Origin: Massospora cicadina | Taxonomy: Eukaryota; Entomophthoromycota; Entomophthoromycetes; Entomophthorales; Entomophthoraceae | NCBI GenBank assembly: GCA_022478985.1 | Contig: JAKSZP010004223.1 | Coordinates: forward strand, 1 to 64,000 | Direction: 5' to 3' | DNA length: 64,000 nt | Shown: one piece after another, positions 32,830 to 43,189 of the stretch | How the letters are laid out: the number at the start of each line of letters is the position of its first letter | How positions within the stretch are numbered: the first letter of the stretch is position 1 | Made by a program: the position numbers and the translations under genes | The notes under the pieces: generated by a model | Told to the model about the DNA's origin: nothing | Seen by the model: the letters and a program-made list of their open reading frames with translations, nothing else | The model's database searches: none

Positions 32830-34790
32830 CAGCATGGAGCGCCTAGTCCTTCATGCTGACTGCCCTTTTCCCGCCTCTTCAGCTAGACGTTTCCAACAAG
32901 TTTTGGCGCTATGCCTAAAGCCATTGCAATAGGTGCACCGCGGATGGGGGGTTTTCTGATTCTCGACTACATGGACCCTAGGGCAGTTAGAGGGGCCTGC
33001 GGGCGCAGCCTTAGAGTTTAGGATTGTGGCAGGGATCTCGTTGAGGGCCTCCTTGATTTTTCTGATACAAGTGACCCATTCTTCTGCCCGATCATGTGCA
33101 TCTGGACCTCAGGATAGGACCCCAAGGTGAGGATGTCAGCAGTAATGGCGTCGTCCAGTGTGATACGGCTTGTTGTAACCAAAGGTTGAGCCTAAGTGTA
33201 GAAACAGTTGGCAAACTCCATAGGTTTTTCTCCTTTGTTAAGTTGAATGCCCATGAACGCTTGCTTCTGGTTAGCCAAAGTTTGTTTACTGCCAAACTCT
33301 TGGATCAGGGCGGTGCGTACTTGTTCCCAGGTGTTACACTCCTTCAGATGGGGAGTCATAATTTCCCAGGTGGTACTGTCTAAGCATGAGTGGATGTGCT
33401 TCACCTTTTGTCGGTTGGTGGCCTCCTCCATAGAACTCTCATAAGCATACAAGAAGGAGGCGATGCTCTCCCATCTGGGGGTGAACTTCTCCTTGAAGCT
33501 AGGTTTAAAGTTTACGACAACAGGAGTAGAGAGGGTGTTAATGCCTGGGATAGGCGTCAGCTCCGAGATCTCCATTTCTGCATACTCTCAAGGAGCCCTT
33601 TGGTCTAGCCGCCTCCACAAACCTTCTAAATCTTCTTGGATATATTCCCAGCTTCAACTGAGGGTGGAAGCGGACGCCTTGCTGGCAACCTGCTCCTTTA
33701 AGGACTGAATTTCTGCGTTCTGTAGTTTGAGCTGGTTTTTGATGGTGGCCAACTGTGTTTCAAACCCATGACATGTCATTTCAAGTCGGGAGATGCAATC
33801 ATCAGTGAGCCTCATGAAAGTACTGAGGTTATCCATCTCATCTGATAGTGCTTCGATGGAGACCCTGGGGTCAAGGGGAACACTGTCTGTTCGAAACTTG
33901 CATCCCAAGGCCACCCGTTGGATCTGGTCCCACAGGGCGGCCAGAGCAGTTATTACATCCTTTCGCCAGGGGCCTTCAGGTTCGCCGAGGTGGGGGCCAG
34001 AAGGCCCTTGAGGCCCATGAGGTCCCTCAGGTCCTGCTGGCCCCTGATGCCCCTCAGGACCTTCTGGTCCAACAGCTGCGAGGGAGTAGTCACGAGAGGC
34101 CAGCTCTCAGTAGCGCTGCTGTAGGGATTGTAGCAATCTTCAGCTTGTTGCAATCGTTGGGTCCATGTTGCTTCAAACCGCTGAGCATTTTGGTGAAACT
34201 GCTCCTTGAGGTAGCTGGAGATGCTGCTATCTATTACCACCAGTTGGTCGCGGATTTCATTAATTAGCCGACGGTTATTGAGGATAGCTTTGCAATTGTC
34301 ATGCACAAAGGAGGAGGCCACGTCATAGAAGTCAACCATATATGAATGTAAATTTTGGGTGAGCCCTAGGTGACTGGGAGGCCTCCTGATGGTGTAATCC
34401 TACGAGCTGGAGGAGGTGATATATTGCGGGATGAACAAAATTATGAAGGTAGCGATTGGGTCCCAAGGTAAGCTCTCCAGCAGGTAATGCAGCCGAGGAG
34501 TATAGGTCTCACATCGTGGATGGCACAGCGGAAGCGCGGGAGCAGCTGGAGTGGACACCCTCAGCGTAGATGCCAAGTATTAGTTGTTTGATGACATTGT
34601 GGGAGTGTTTGAGCTGAAGTTGATATTGGCCCCCATCTAAAGAGGGCAGCAAGAATTGGAAGTTGGCGCAGAATTCTAGCCTTTCTGACTGTGAGGGCGG
34701 TGTTGCAAATTGAGAAGAACTAACCCATCGAGAAACACTCCTTGATTGACCAGTCATTTGGTCTTCAGGGTTGCTGTTGGTTTCCATTTT
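32830..34790 (-). pseudogene. R2b gag with collagen-like repeat, coiled coil and CCHC knuckle
   Basis: From high to low coordinates: N-terminus near 34787 (METNSNPEDQMTG), a helical stretch (34339-34100: ASSFVHDNCKAILNNRRL, RDQLVVIDSSISSYLKEQFHQ), Gly-X-Y triplets (34070-33990), a coiled coil (33840-33670: MRLTDDCISRLEMTCHG, QLATIKNQLKLQNAEIQSLK), the gag core (33575-33192: FKPSFKEKFTPRWESI, SMEEATNRQKVKHIHS, LIQEFGSKQTLANQKQAF), and a knuckle CTYCNGFRHSAKTC near 32942-32900. The frame from the collagen block through the coiled coil is continuous. R1b shows the same architecture. Confidence 0.9.
33987..34070 (-). other. Collagen-like Gly-X-Y block in R2b Gag
   Basis: On the minus strand the triplets read GPE GPE GHQ GPA GPE GPH GPQ GPS GPH, nine in a row, followed by LGEPEGPW. 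The frame is open before (SRDYSLAAV) and after (KDVITALAALWDQIQ). The third positions vary among codons, so the protein pattern and not a DNA microsatellite is what recurs. The X-Y residues differ from R1b. Confidence 0.9.
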
Positions 34791-34820
34791 GTGATCAACG
34801 TTTTCACTGGGTCAGCTTGG

Positions 34821-34840
34821 AGCCCCTGTAGTGAGCACCA
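34821..34840 (-). other. R2b primer-binding site
   Basis: On the minus strand TGGTGCTCACTACAGGGGC starts three bases after the end of the 5' LTR. It is identical over 19 bases to the R1a site. Confidence 0.75.
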
Positions 34841-34843
34841 CTT

Positions 34844-35256
34844 TGTCAGTGCTACAGTTCTCTTGACTGGCGCCAGGGTTCAAGGTGTCTCAAAGCTGGA
34901 AAAGCAGAAGTGAGCACCAAAGAGGAAATGGAAAAATCAAGGTTAGTTTACTGAATGTTTTATTAATTCAAATTGCCTCAATATTTATAGGGTGCTTGGG
35001 GACTCGATGCCTTTGGGATCTTCGGAGCCTCATCCAATCAGGATCTAGTAACCTTCTGGAAAGGCCTCTTCGAGGTCATCCTCAATGAATATCATTGCTC
35101 ACCTGACTGAGAAGGTGGAAAGCCCGCTCCACGTGACTCAGTACTAGGTAAGGTTGATCCAGAAAAGTTTTATCTTGGCTGGAATCGACGACTGACTCAG
35201 TATGGCCAGATTCAGAAGATGGGAATTTGAGACAATTGTTATCTCAAGTCCCAACA
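34844..35256 (-). repeat. R2b 5' LTR
   Basis: This 413-bp LTR starts on the minus strand TGTTGGGACTTGAG at 35256 and ends ACTGACA at 34844. It is the partner of 28859-29274. Confidence 0.93.
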
Positions 35257-35261
35257 GTCAT

Positions 35262-35449
35262 ATTTGTCTCATACTTTATTATGTGCCTGTACAAGTTTCT
35301 GGCTCACCAGCAGTTATTGGCGAAACTCCTTTCTAGTTTCATATCCATCATACCATCAGCAGTGCCTTTGGCATTCTGGTTTGCTGTTTGGGTGCTCTGG
35401 CACCTAGGCTGGCAGGCCAGTCTAATTTTAACTTGCTTTTTGCCTGATA
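35262..35449 (+). repeat. R2a 5' LTR, right fragment
   Basis: This matches 40138-40325 of the 3' LTR (gcactggcagttattggcg-like, ggtgctctggcacctaggct, ggcaggccagtctaatt). The 125-codon hydrophobic frame starting at 35227 is this LTR read through into the leader. The 3' copy encodes a similar fragment only because it is the same repeat. Confidence 0.92.
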
Positions 35450-35599
35450 TAATTGACCAACCATTATTCCTAACCATTTCCACCTTTCTCATAGACATTG
35501 TCGCAGCAATGGTCCCTTCTTTTAAGCTGAACCAGGATGTGAAGAAAAGTTCCCTGTCCATAATAGCCTTTTTCCAATCAAAATGTCCAGTTCACACCC

Positions 35600-36125
35600 C
35601 ATAGTCGCTGCAGCTATTGTCCCCATGTCAGTAGGTTCTGACAATCCAACTTGCGACAAGCTTACTCCCCTATGAACCTAGCAGTTTCCCCTGACTCCAC
35701 TACCATCTCTTCGGTATCACTGGATTCAACCACAACTACCAATAAAGAGAACTTTGCTTACTTCTTACTACCTATGATGATTAGTGTTAGGTCCCACCAC
35801 GTCTCCTTTGAGGCTTTGGTGGATACTGGAGCTGTGGGAAATTTCATGAGTGATGAACTAGCCCAACAATTGTAACTTGATCTGGATGTAGGTCCTTTGG
35901 TGATGGTTTCTTCTTCAGCCTCCCAAACCTCATACCTAGTTCGCCGGCCAGTTTCATTCTCAGTACACCAGTTCAGTTTCTGTGATTGTTTCTCAGCAAT
36001 GCCATACTTGGTGTTCCCAGTTATTTTAGGAGTTGGATGGTGGCGTCATCAACATGTTAAGATTCATTTAGAATCAAATATGTTGTCTTTTGCCAATGAT
36101 CAAAAGGAGGAGAATTTTCTTTAGT
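35600..36125 (+). pseudogene. R2a aspartic protease relic
   Basis: The segment 35651-35875 reads ISVRSHHVSFEALVDTGAVG, then NFMSDELAQQL, with the active-site DTGA intact. A stop follows. 35897-36124 continues VRRPVSFSVHQFSFC and closes with FPVILGVGWWRHQHVKIHLE, the usual ILGxxWL end block of chromovirus proteases. R0 has the same blocks (LVDTSASGNFIY, PRILGVGW). No gag-like sequence precedes it. Confidence 0.9.
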
Positions 36126-37060
36126 TAATAAACTCAAGAAAGCTTAAGGTCGTAGCTCTATTACTTCTCTCATTTCCATTTTGGCCTTCCATCTAATTTT
36201 CCTAAAGAATTGATGTGCTATCAGAGTATTTTCAATCCTGAGAAAGCGGACCGCCTTCCCCCTCACATCAAATTCAACTTGGGATTCCGTACAATGGTAC
36301 AGTTGGTGAATATCAACTTCCCATTGTATCCCCACACAGCGGAGAAGGAGGTTGCACTCAAAACTTGGTTATATGATATGCTTAAAAAAGGGTGGTTGTT
36401 GAAAGAGACATCGCCAGTTGCATCTCCCATTGTTCTTGCCAAAAAATCCAATGGTTCCCTCTATCCCTGTGTGGATTACAGACATTTAAACAAAGTTACA
36501 GTTCACAATCCCTACCCCCTGCCCCTGGAGCAGACAATCATCCAATCAATCGCCAAATATCGTGTGTTCTCTAAATTGGATTACACCAATGCCTTCAACC
36601 AGATTTGGATAATGGAAGGACAAGAGTGGCTAACAGTGATCCGGATAAAGCAGTGCATTTTTCAATTCTGCGTTATGCCCTTTGGGCTGAAGAATGCGCC
36701 TGCTACATTTCAACAAATGATTGACAGTGTACTGGGAGATCTTTGGTTCACTTGCATGGTTGCATATATTGATGACATTCTGGTTCACTCCCTGACTCCC
36801 ATATAACATATAATTGACTTGGAAGCAGTCATGGCCGCTTTGCACAAGGCGGGCTTGTTTGTCAAGCCTTCCAAATGCAACTTCTATAAAAATAAAATTA
36901 CCTTTCTTGGGAACCTCATCATTAAGGATGGCTATGCAATTCCTCTCAATAATTTGGACGCTATCTGTGAATGGCCTACTCTAACAACCTAGAAACAATT
37001 ACGGAGTTTCTTGGGAACCATCATTCTTCTAAAAAAATTTCCCTGGCTCTTTCCCAGTTG
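36126..37060 (+). pseudogene. R2a reverse transcriptase (uninterrupted catalytic core)
   Basis: The segment 36210-36806 is open for 198 codons: FNPEKADRLPPHIKFNL, NFPLYPHTAEKEVALKTWL, KGWLLKETSPVASPIVLAKK, LYPCVDYRHLNKVTVHNPYP, FSKLDYTNAFNQIWI, FCVMPFGLKNAPATFQQM, and the catalytic YIDD (VAYIDDILVHS) near 36766-36777. The box is intact. After a stop at about 36805 the thumb continues LEAVMAALHKAGLFVKPSKC and KQLRSFLGT. This is the best preserved chromovirus RT in the window and the reference for R0. Confidence 0.93.
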
Positions 37061-37600
37061 GCTGCCCCACTCCACCCCCTCACCGGCAAATGTACTGTTT
37101 TGTTGGATTCCCAAATGCCAGCAGGCGTTTAAGTCAATTAAAGAAGTGTTTTATTCCCCATCCTGAAACATGCGGATCCTTCCAAGCCATACATCATCAC
37201 GTGCAATGCAATCTCAGTGGCAGTAGGGGCGGTGCTGCTCCAAGAGCATGAGGGCTTGGAACATCTAGTCGCCTACTTTTCCCAAAAATTTACTTCTACG
37301 GAGCAATCCTGGTCCATCTATGATAAGGAGTTGGCAGCTGTGGCATGGGCATTGATTCATTGGTGGTACCTGTTACAGGGTGCTCAGCATGAGTTGACTG
37401 TTTTCATGGATCAACAAACTCTCTTGTATTTCCATAAGCCCCAAAAATTGGTGCATTGGCAAGCCCATACCTATTAGGTCTTGTGCAGTTTCAATTTCAA
37501 ATATTAATTCATAAAAGGTGCACTTAACATACTTCCCGATTTTCTCAGCTGCAACCCCACCCACTGTCCCCAGGATTCAGAGGAATTGGATTTTATTACC
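37060..37600 (+). pseudogene. R2a RNase H relic
   Basis: After LHPLTGKC and KCQQAFKSIKEVF (37070-37150) the segment 37217-37477 reads AVGAVLLQEHEGLEHLVAYF, SQKFTSTEQSWSIYDKELAA, WALIHWWYLLQGAQHELTVF and MDQQTLLYFHKPQKL. The first catalytic Asp position is in ITCNAISVAVGAVL, where Asn replaces the usual Asp. The fold is typical of the chromovirus RNase H. Confidence 0.88.
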
Positions 37601-37609
37601 ATGATTCCC

Positions 37610-38905
37610 TCTGATAAAATTTTAATTGATTGTTCCCCCTGTCGTCTCTTCCGCCACCCTTACTCCCAACGCCCTGCTCATTGCTCAGGTTTTAGCTGGT
37701 CTAATGACCTGCCCTAAAGGGGTGGAGTTATTTGAGCAAATGTCCCTTCAAAATCATAAACACTCTCTGTACTCCTTGGCGGAGGGTCTCATTTATTTTA
37801 GGTCGCGAATTTTGGTTACCCCTTTCTTCAGAGCCGAGGTATTTTGAGCGCATCATGACCCTCTCACGATTGGCCATCCAGGCCACAAAAAATGCATCAA
37901 ATTAGTAAAGCAAACCTAGAACTGTGTGGATTAACTAAGGAAGATCCAGCTTGGATTACCGATTGCATTACTTGTGCTTAAGCAAAGTCAGACCGCTCAG
38001 GAAGGAAGGGTCTCCTATACCCATTACAACAGGCGGAGGGTCCATGGACATCAGTGTTCATGGATTTTATTGTTGAACTCCCCTGTTTTAATGGGTTTAT
38101 GGCAGTGATGGTGGTGGTTGATCGCTTCCCTAAATTTTCCCTACTTATTCCCTGTACCCTCTGCAATCACGTCCAAAGAGACCACTCAGCTGTTTGTACG
38201 CCATGTGTTCTTGATGTTTGGTCTCCCACAGTAGATCATTAGCAACCATGGGCTCCAATTTACAGTGCAGTTTTGGAATGAGCTTTTATTCATCTTAAAA
38301 ATCACCCCTTGTCATTCCACTGCATACCATCCCCAGTCTGATGGACAAACTGAGTGGGTTAACCAAATTTTGGAACAGAATTAGCATTGTTATGCTTTGG
38401 CCGCCCAGGATACTTGGGCCAATGACCTCCCTCTCACACAATTTGCCCATAACAATAGTACTCACACTTATACGGGGTTTTCTCCCTATAGTGCAACGTT
38501 GGGTTATAATCCCTCTTTTTTGGTTGATCAATGTATAAGCCCAGAGGTTCCTGCTGCCGCAGATCATGTTGAGCATATCCATTCTACCTAGTCCTTAGTG
38601 CGAGAGCACCTCACAAAGGCTATCAATGATTATAAACAGTTTGCAGATCAAAAAGGGCTTCCTGGCCACAATATCGTGGTGGGCTCTCATGTTATGTTAG
38701 ATACTCATCATCTGCGGATGCTGGTACCTTCCCAGAAGTTTGCAAGCAAGCGTTCAGGTCCCCACCTGGTGGAGGAAGACTTGGGCAATAGTTCTTTTTG
38801 GTTAAAATTGCCAGCTCATTGGAAACATCACCCCATCTTCTACATGTCTCTGCTGTCCCTGTTAAAGGGGATCGTCCCTTACAAGCCTGAACCAATTGTG
38901 ATAGA
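37610..38905 (+). pseudogene. R2a integrase relic
   Basis: H2C2 text appears at 37850-37980 (HDPLTIGHPGHKKC, WITDCITCA). The core has FMDFIVELPCFNGFMAVMV (first Asp), [22 protein letters not shown] (second Asp replaced by Asn) and [16 protein letters not shown] (catalytic Glu). The C-terminal part at 38598-38957 is open: LTKAINDYKQFADQKG, GSHVMLDTHHLRM, KFASKRSGPHLVEE, LKLPAHWKHHPIFYMSLL, the usual GPF/Y-like module before a chromodomain. Several stops occur before 38590. Confidence 0.9.
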
Positions 38906-39110
38906 GGATGCAGAAGAAGTCGAGGTGGAAAACATCTTAGCATCCCTCAAATCCTAGCGGTCAGTTTAGTATCTCGTTGCGTGGAAGGGGTATCCAGACT
39001 ATTAGAACAGTCGGGTTAAGGCTCATAATTATGCTAATTGCATGGGACTGGTTGAGGCATTCCATGAGTCTCACCCCAACGCTCCCCGTCCCCCCCCAAA
39101 AAAAAAGTCA
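38905..39110 (+). pseudogene. R2a integrase C-terminal chromodomain
   Basis: Reading through stops, the text is EEVEVENILASLKS, then QYLVAWKGYPDY (with stops), NSRVKAHNYANCMGLVEAFH, ESHPNAP. The pattern EVExIL, YLVxWKGY, E/NSWxxAxNxxN and LVxxFHxxHP is the chromodomain of chromovirus integrases, which can bind methylated histone H3. Three stops interrupt it. A polypurine-rich run (GAAAAAAGGAAAGGG, 39194-39208) follows. Confidence 0.88.
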
Positions 39111-39211
39111 CAACATTAACGGCAATCAAACTTCCCAAGACTTATAAGAATGTGGCCCTCGTGCAGTTTCCCAGCGGTGGTGCCCTTCCTTTTGAAAAAA
39201 GGAAAGGGTAA

Positions 39212-40325
39212 TGTAAGTCCAGGGGAACGTCCTTTGTGCATAGATCAGTCGCTCTTCCCCTTTGTGAGCAAAAAGGGACTTAAGAGGGCGGCCGACCCCT
39301 CATCACCCAGGGCGACCTTGCCCACATGGTAGATGAGTGCTGGGTAACAGCCTTTCCTCTTTGAATTCCTCCCCCAGTACCTTCACTCGCCTCGCCTGAA
39401 CTCATTAGCGGTTTAAGGAAATCTGTGCCAAGATCACCAAATTTAAGTCAATTAGTCCGAAACTGGTGGAAAATAAGCCTGACAATCGGAATTTGTATAG
39501 TCAAAAAGGGACAAAGATTGTATTATTGGCCAGAATTGCCAACGGTCTTGATTTGGCCAGCAGTACAATCATTGAAATTAACCCCCTCTTGAAATTGTTG
39601 GGGATGATCTTCGTCATGCAGCTCCCATCTGGCAAACTGGGTGTTGTGACTGACACAGCACCTTTGACTGAATAAACGGCCCAGTGGAAGGCATGGGTGG
39701 GTTGGGCATCCTGAACCCATTCCCAACCAATTGAGACCGCCCCTATGTGGGGTGGCCTTGGGGGATTCCTGTTGCTTGTTGGGCCAGTTGCTGTTGCTCC
39801 AACCGCTGGAAACACAGTTGAGTCTCAGTTTGGGTTTTTGAGGTCAAACTGACAGTGACTCGGCCTGCCGCCAAATCCTTTGATGGCAGTTCCCATTGAG
39901 CTTACCTTCCCCCATTCCCAAATATTTGCCAGTTAGGTCAAACTTGAGGGACCCAATCCAGGCTTGTTTCCTCATCAATTGACCAAAATTTAATCTGTTG
40001 CATCACACTGAGAAAATTTTTAGTCGATTTTTCTTCCTTTATTTTCCATTAAAACCCTATCCCTAAATTAGTCATTTATGTTGAAACTTAATTCGCCTTT
40101 CCACTGGCATTCACACACCCCTCGAGGTTAATGGCCATATTTGTCTGGTACTTTGTTATGTGCCTTTACGAGATTCTGGCTCACTGGCAGTTATTGGCGA
40201 AACCCCTTTGTAGTTCATATCTGTCATACCAGCAGCAGTGCCTTTGGCGTTCTGGTTTGCCGTTTGGGTGCTCTGGCACCTAGGCTGGCAGGCCAGTCTA
40301 ATTCTAACTTGCTGTTTTCCTGACA
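39212..40325 (+). repeat. R2a 3' LTR
   Basis: This 1114-bp LTR runs from TGTAAGTCCAGGGG to CTGACA and is followed by CAGAG. It is uninterrupted and supplies the empty site for R2b (ggttaatggccatatttgtc near 40128). The 69-104 codon frames inside it are repeated LTR sequence, not genes. Confidence 0.93.
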
Positions 40326-40330
40326 CAGAG

Positions 40331-41050
40331 CTTCATCAATGCAAGGGATAGGGTAGCCAAATTTCTAGGTGAGGCTGTTTAGCTTACAGTAGTCCATCAC
40401 TGCCCAATGACCTCCATTTTTCTTCGTTATCAATAGGATTAGGTATGACCAATGGCTTTTGGAAGGCACCAACGACCCAGCGTCCAACATCTGTTTGAGC
40501 TCCGTTCGCATCTGTAGCTCCTTAATTATTGATTGCAGTAGGGTTTGGAGCGAATGGGTTGAGCATCCCCAACGTTAATAGTATGAGTCCACCCCTTCAT
40601 GTGCCCATAGTCATTGTTGTATTTAAAGAAAATTTTGCTATAGGCCTTGAGCAGGGTGTGGACTTTATCCAGCTCAGCTGGGGTTAGTTTATCAGAGATA
40701 TGAACAGTAGGCAATGTGCATAATGATTGGTTGGTGGGTAAACCCATATCAGCCATAAAACTGATACAGTGGACTTGCTTGATGCCCTCAATATTATCAG
40801 CATGCCTCTTCCGATCTTTTGATGCTTTTTTACCACCATATCCTTCTTGGTAAGATTCCCTAGTAGGAAGTTAATAGGCCGATGATAGGCGGGTTCTAAC
40901 GCGCCTGGAAAAACTCTGGGCTCTAAAGGACTAACTCCATCAATGCTAATGAGGTGCAGTAGGCAGTTGTGTGGGTCTTTCATGGTAATCTTCGTGTCAA
41001 CTACCCTTTGTTCCCCAGCCTTAATGACCACCTCTTCAAAGCATAGAAAT
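40331..41050 (-). pseudogene. R2 protease-RT linker and N-terminal reverse transcriptase
   Basis: On the minus strand, 41031-40684 reads ITMKDPHNCLLHLISIDGV, LEPRVFPGALEPAYHRPINF and LLGNLTKKDMVVKK. 40756-40526 reads KLTPAELDKVHTLLKAYSKI, HMKGWTHTINVGDAQPIRSK, PYCNQ. Below it, block A text IKELQMRTELKQMLDAGSLV, PSKSHWSYLILLITKKNGGH, WAVMDYCKLNSLT leads into the R2a junction at 40330. R1 14524-15045 is the homologue. Confidence 0.9.
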
Positions 41051-41269
41051 GGATACCCTCCAGGGCGTCCACTGATGGAGGCAACATTTTTGTATGTCTG
41101 CCTGTCGTGGTGTAATGTATGGATAAAGCGGAGGAGGGATACTCAACTGTGCAAACATGATCATTTTTATTGAGCTCATCATTAGACAGAATCAGAGGAA
41201 TCTCATAGTTAATCAGGGAGAGATATCCTTGCTTCAATTTAATAACACCTTCATATTTGAGCGTAATTT

Positions 41270-41860
41270 GGGTTCCAATGAGTAAATCGTAGGTATTATC
41301 AGTCAAAACCACTTCTGTAGCCAACAAGTGAAGCTTCTAAAACGAATGGGCAGAGAAGAATATGTCCCAATGGCGCAGGTGTTGTTTGGGCATGCAGTTC
41401 CAAACTCTTGAGTGTAATCGAGGTCAGGGGCCAGTTTTTTTTTCTTAATGAGCTTAATTGACACAACGTTCACCGGGGACCCAGTGTCAAGGATATCTTT
41501 AACCAGCACTCCATTAACAACAACATCCACTTTAGTTAAAGTACCACCCAAGGTGGGGGGAAGAAAAAGGACCTCCTTTAGATGGAAAGTGGAGGAAAGC
41601 CGTTTGGTAGTTTCAGTGTATTTCATCTGGATAGACTGCAGGGTATGAACACACTGGGTAGATTTGATTAATTTAATAATGATCTGGTCAGCATCACTGG
41701 CATTGTCAATAATCTCAAGACCCCTCAACACTTTCCAAATATAAGTATGACGAGGGATCTTAGTCCAATCTACTCTCTCTGGGTTCAATTGGTCTGATAC
41801 CTCCACTTCACCTGGGGTCCTAGAAATAATGACCAACATTTTTATCACCCTCTTCAGATT
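41270..41860 (-). pseudogene. R2 aspartic protease
   Basis: The open segment 41848-41303 (181 codons) contains IPRHTYIWKVLRGLEIIDNA, VDVVNGVLVKDILDTGSPVN, VVSIKLIKKKKLAPDLDYTQ. The active-site DTGS is intact, whereas the R1 copy has ETRS. The closing block DNTYDLLIGTQITLKYEGVI is in the overlapping frame below (41327-41001), so one frameshift separates the halves. Confidence 0.92.
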
Positions 41861-41869
41861 TGTTGTCAG

Positions 41870-43160
41870 TGGGGTTATTAATGCATTTGAGTAAGCCCAT
41901 AAAGGGTGAGGTAGGGTCTGGGCTTCCTTATGGCATGATAGGTCCTGGGTTGTTCTTCCACCTTATTTACTTTTGAGGGAGGCGCTGAAATTGTCACAGC
42001 TTGATTTTCGACCTTCAAAGTAGGGGGTTTATGCTGCCTCATGAAGACAAGTTTCAGACTAGAGTCAACTGAATGAGAGGTCAAGTTAGATACCGTTGTG
42101 GATTTGGATGCTTTAGTTACACCAGCCTGGATCAATCAGTAGCAGTGATCTTCTTTAAAAAGCGGTTTATCCTATGTGACTTGATCATTTAACCCATTGT
42201 TAGTGAGGCGATTGGCACCCAAAAAAGGGGTTTAGGCTTAGGAACAGGCTTTGGAACCACTGGGGCAGGCTGCTCTGAAGAAAATATGGGCAAGACAAAG
42301 GGAAGACAGCTTTCACCAACTTAGTTTTTTGAACTAAAGACGAAGGGGAGCACTGCCCCATCACAGCCATTACCATCTGACTATCTTTATGGGAAGAAGA
42401 AGCATTTTGTGATGGCAACTCCACAGGGGCAGGTTTACAGAGGGAAACAGCTGTAGTAGAGGCTAAATTGGCCGGCGTAGATGCTTGCCTCAGAGATCCT
42501 TGTGTGGTGTCAAGTTCATGGATATCAGCCAACGCTATCAAGGCTTCCTTGATACCTCATACATTTTTAGAAGTGCGCTTTATAGAAGAGAGATGCATCG
42601 CCAAGGAGGGATGAGATGCCAAGCCAGCCAAGATAGCTGCAATTGCATCGTTGAGAGGGAACATTTGGGCAAACAACAGTGTTTGAGTTTTATTATAGAA
42701 GCGCTCAACAAAAGAGTTAATCAATTCTCCCTCTTGCAGACTAAGTCATATAAAGGCCTGTTTTTGCCGTTGCAAACTCTTGGAACCAAAATCATCATGA
42801 AGCGCTTGCTTAACCTCCGCCCAAGTGTTGAGGTTGACCATGGTGGGGACCATTCTTTCTTGATCTGAACGATTTAAGCAGGGAAGAATGTACTTGATTT
42901 TTGAAGGTCAGTTGCTCCTTCCATCGCATATTCATAAACAGTAAGGAAGGAGGCAATACTTCCCTTACCAGGTGTGAACTTGTCTCGAATAGGGGTTTTT
43001 GTATAACTGAGCGTTGAGATGAGTGCTGCTTGAGCCTTTTAAGGCGAGACAAAGCACTGGCACGCTGTTTTTCCATAAGTGCTAGCCTAGGGTTAATGTC
43101 AGCGGAAAGTCTAGAAGGGTTACCACCCCAACAGCCTCCATTATTTTAACATTTTGTGGT
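41870..43160 (-). pseudogene. R2 gag relic
   Basis: Pieces at 43076-42810 (RASALSRLKRLKQHSSQ, FMNMRWKEQLTFKNQVHSSL), 42541-42200 (IALADIHELDTTQGSLRQAS, VMAVMGQCSPSSLVQK) and 42135-41878 match the R1 gag in order. By position it is the Gag of this family. No collagen-like repeat and no clear CCHC knuckle are seen, in contrast to R1b and R2b. Frame changes and stops are common. Confidence 0.75.
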
Positions 43161-43166
43161 GTACAG

Positions 43167-43187
43167 GTGCTCATTTAGTGAGCACCA
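43167..43187 (-). other. R2 primer-binding site, inside a perfect hairpin
   Basis: The minus strand reads TGGTGCTCACTA then AATGAGCACC, two bases after the LTR. The first 12 bases equal the sites of R1a and R2b; the remainder makes an 8-bp inverted repeat (GGTGCTCA, five-base loop, TGAGCACC). Confidence 0.6.
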
Positions 43188-43189
43188 TT

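Larger units (their letters stand above)
28859..35256 (-). mobile_element. R2b: Ty3/gypsy element with collagen-like Gag, innermost insertion
   Basis: R2b is 6398 bp with LTRs 28859-29274 and 34844-35256. The flanking duplications are GTTAT and GTCAT (35257-35261), one mismatch. It has a primer site, gag, protease, RT-RNase H, integrase and polypurine tract on the minus strand. It is the best-preserved element (longest open pieces 251, 220 and 139 codons), as expected for the last insertion. Its proteins are sisters of R1b. Remaining stops and a YLGD catalytic box indicate it is inactive. Confidence 0.93.
27953..40325 (+). mobile_element. R2a: chromodomain Ty3/gypsy element, lacking gag
   Basis: R2a is flanked by perfect CAGAG duplications (27948-27952, 40326-40330). 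The LTRs are 27953-28858 plus 35262-35449 (split by R2b) and 39212-40325. Without R2b it is about 6.0 kb. Internal order: protease, RT, RNase H, integrase, chromodomain. Its RT wording (CVDYRHLNKVT, MPFGLKNAPATFQ, AYIDDIL) places it with chromoviruses of the Tf1/sushi type. No Gag is found: only about 200 bp separate the LTR from the protease. Confidence 0.92.

Noticed and set aside
35227..35604. 125-codon hydrophobic ORF resembling a membrane protein
   Set aside because: Most of it is R2a 5' LTR; the same sequence recurs in the 3' LTR near 40140-40325 and the frame starts inside R2b.
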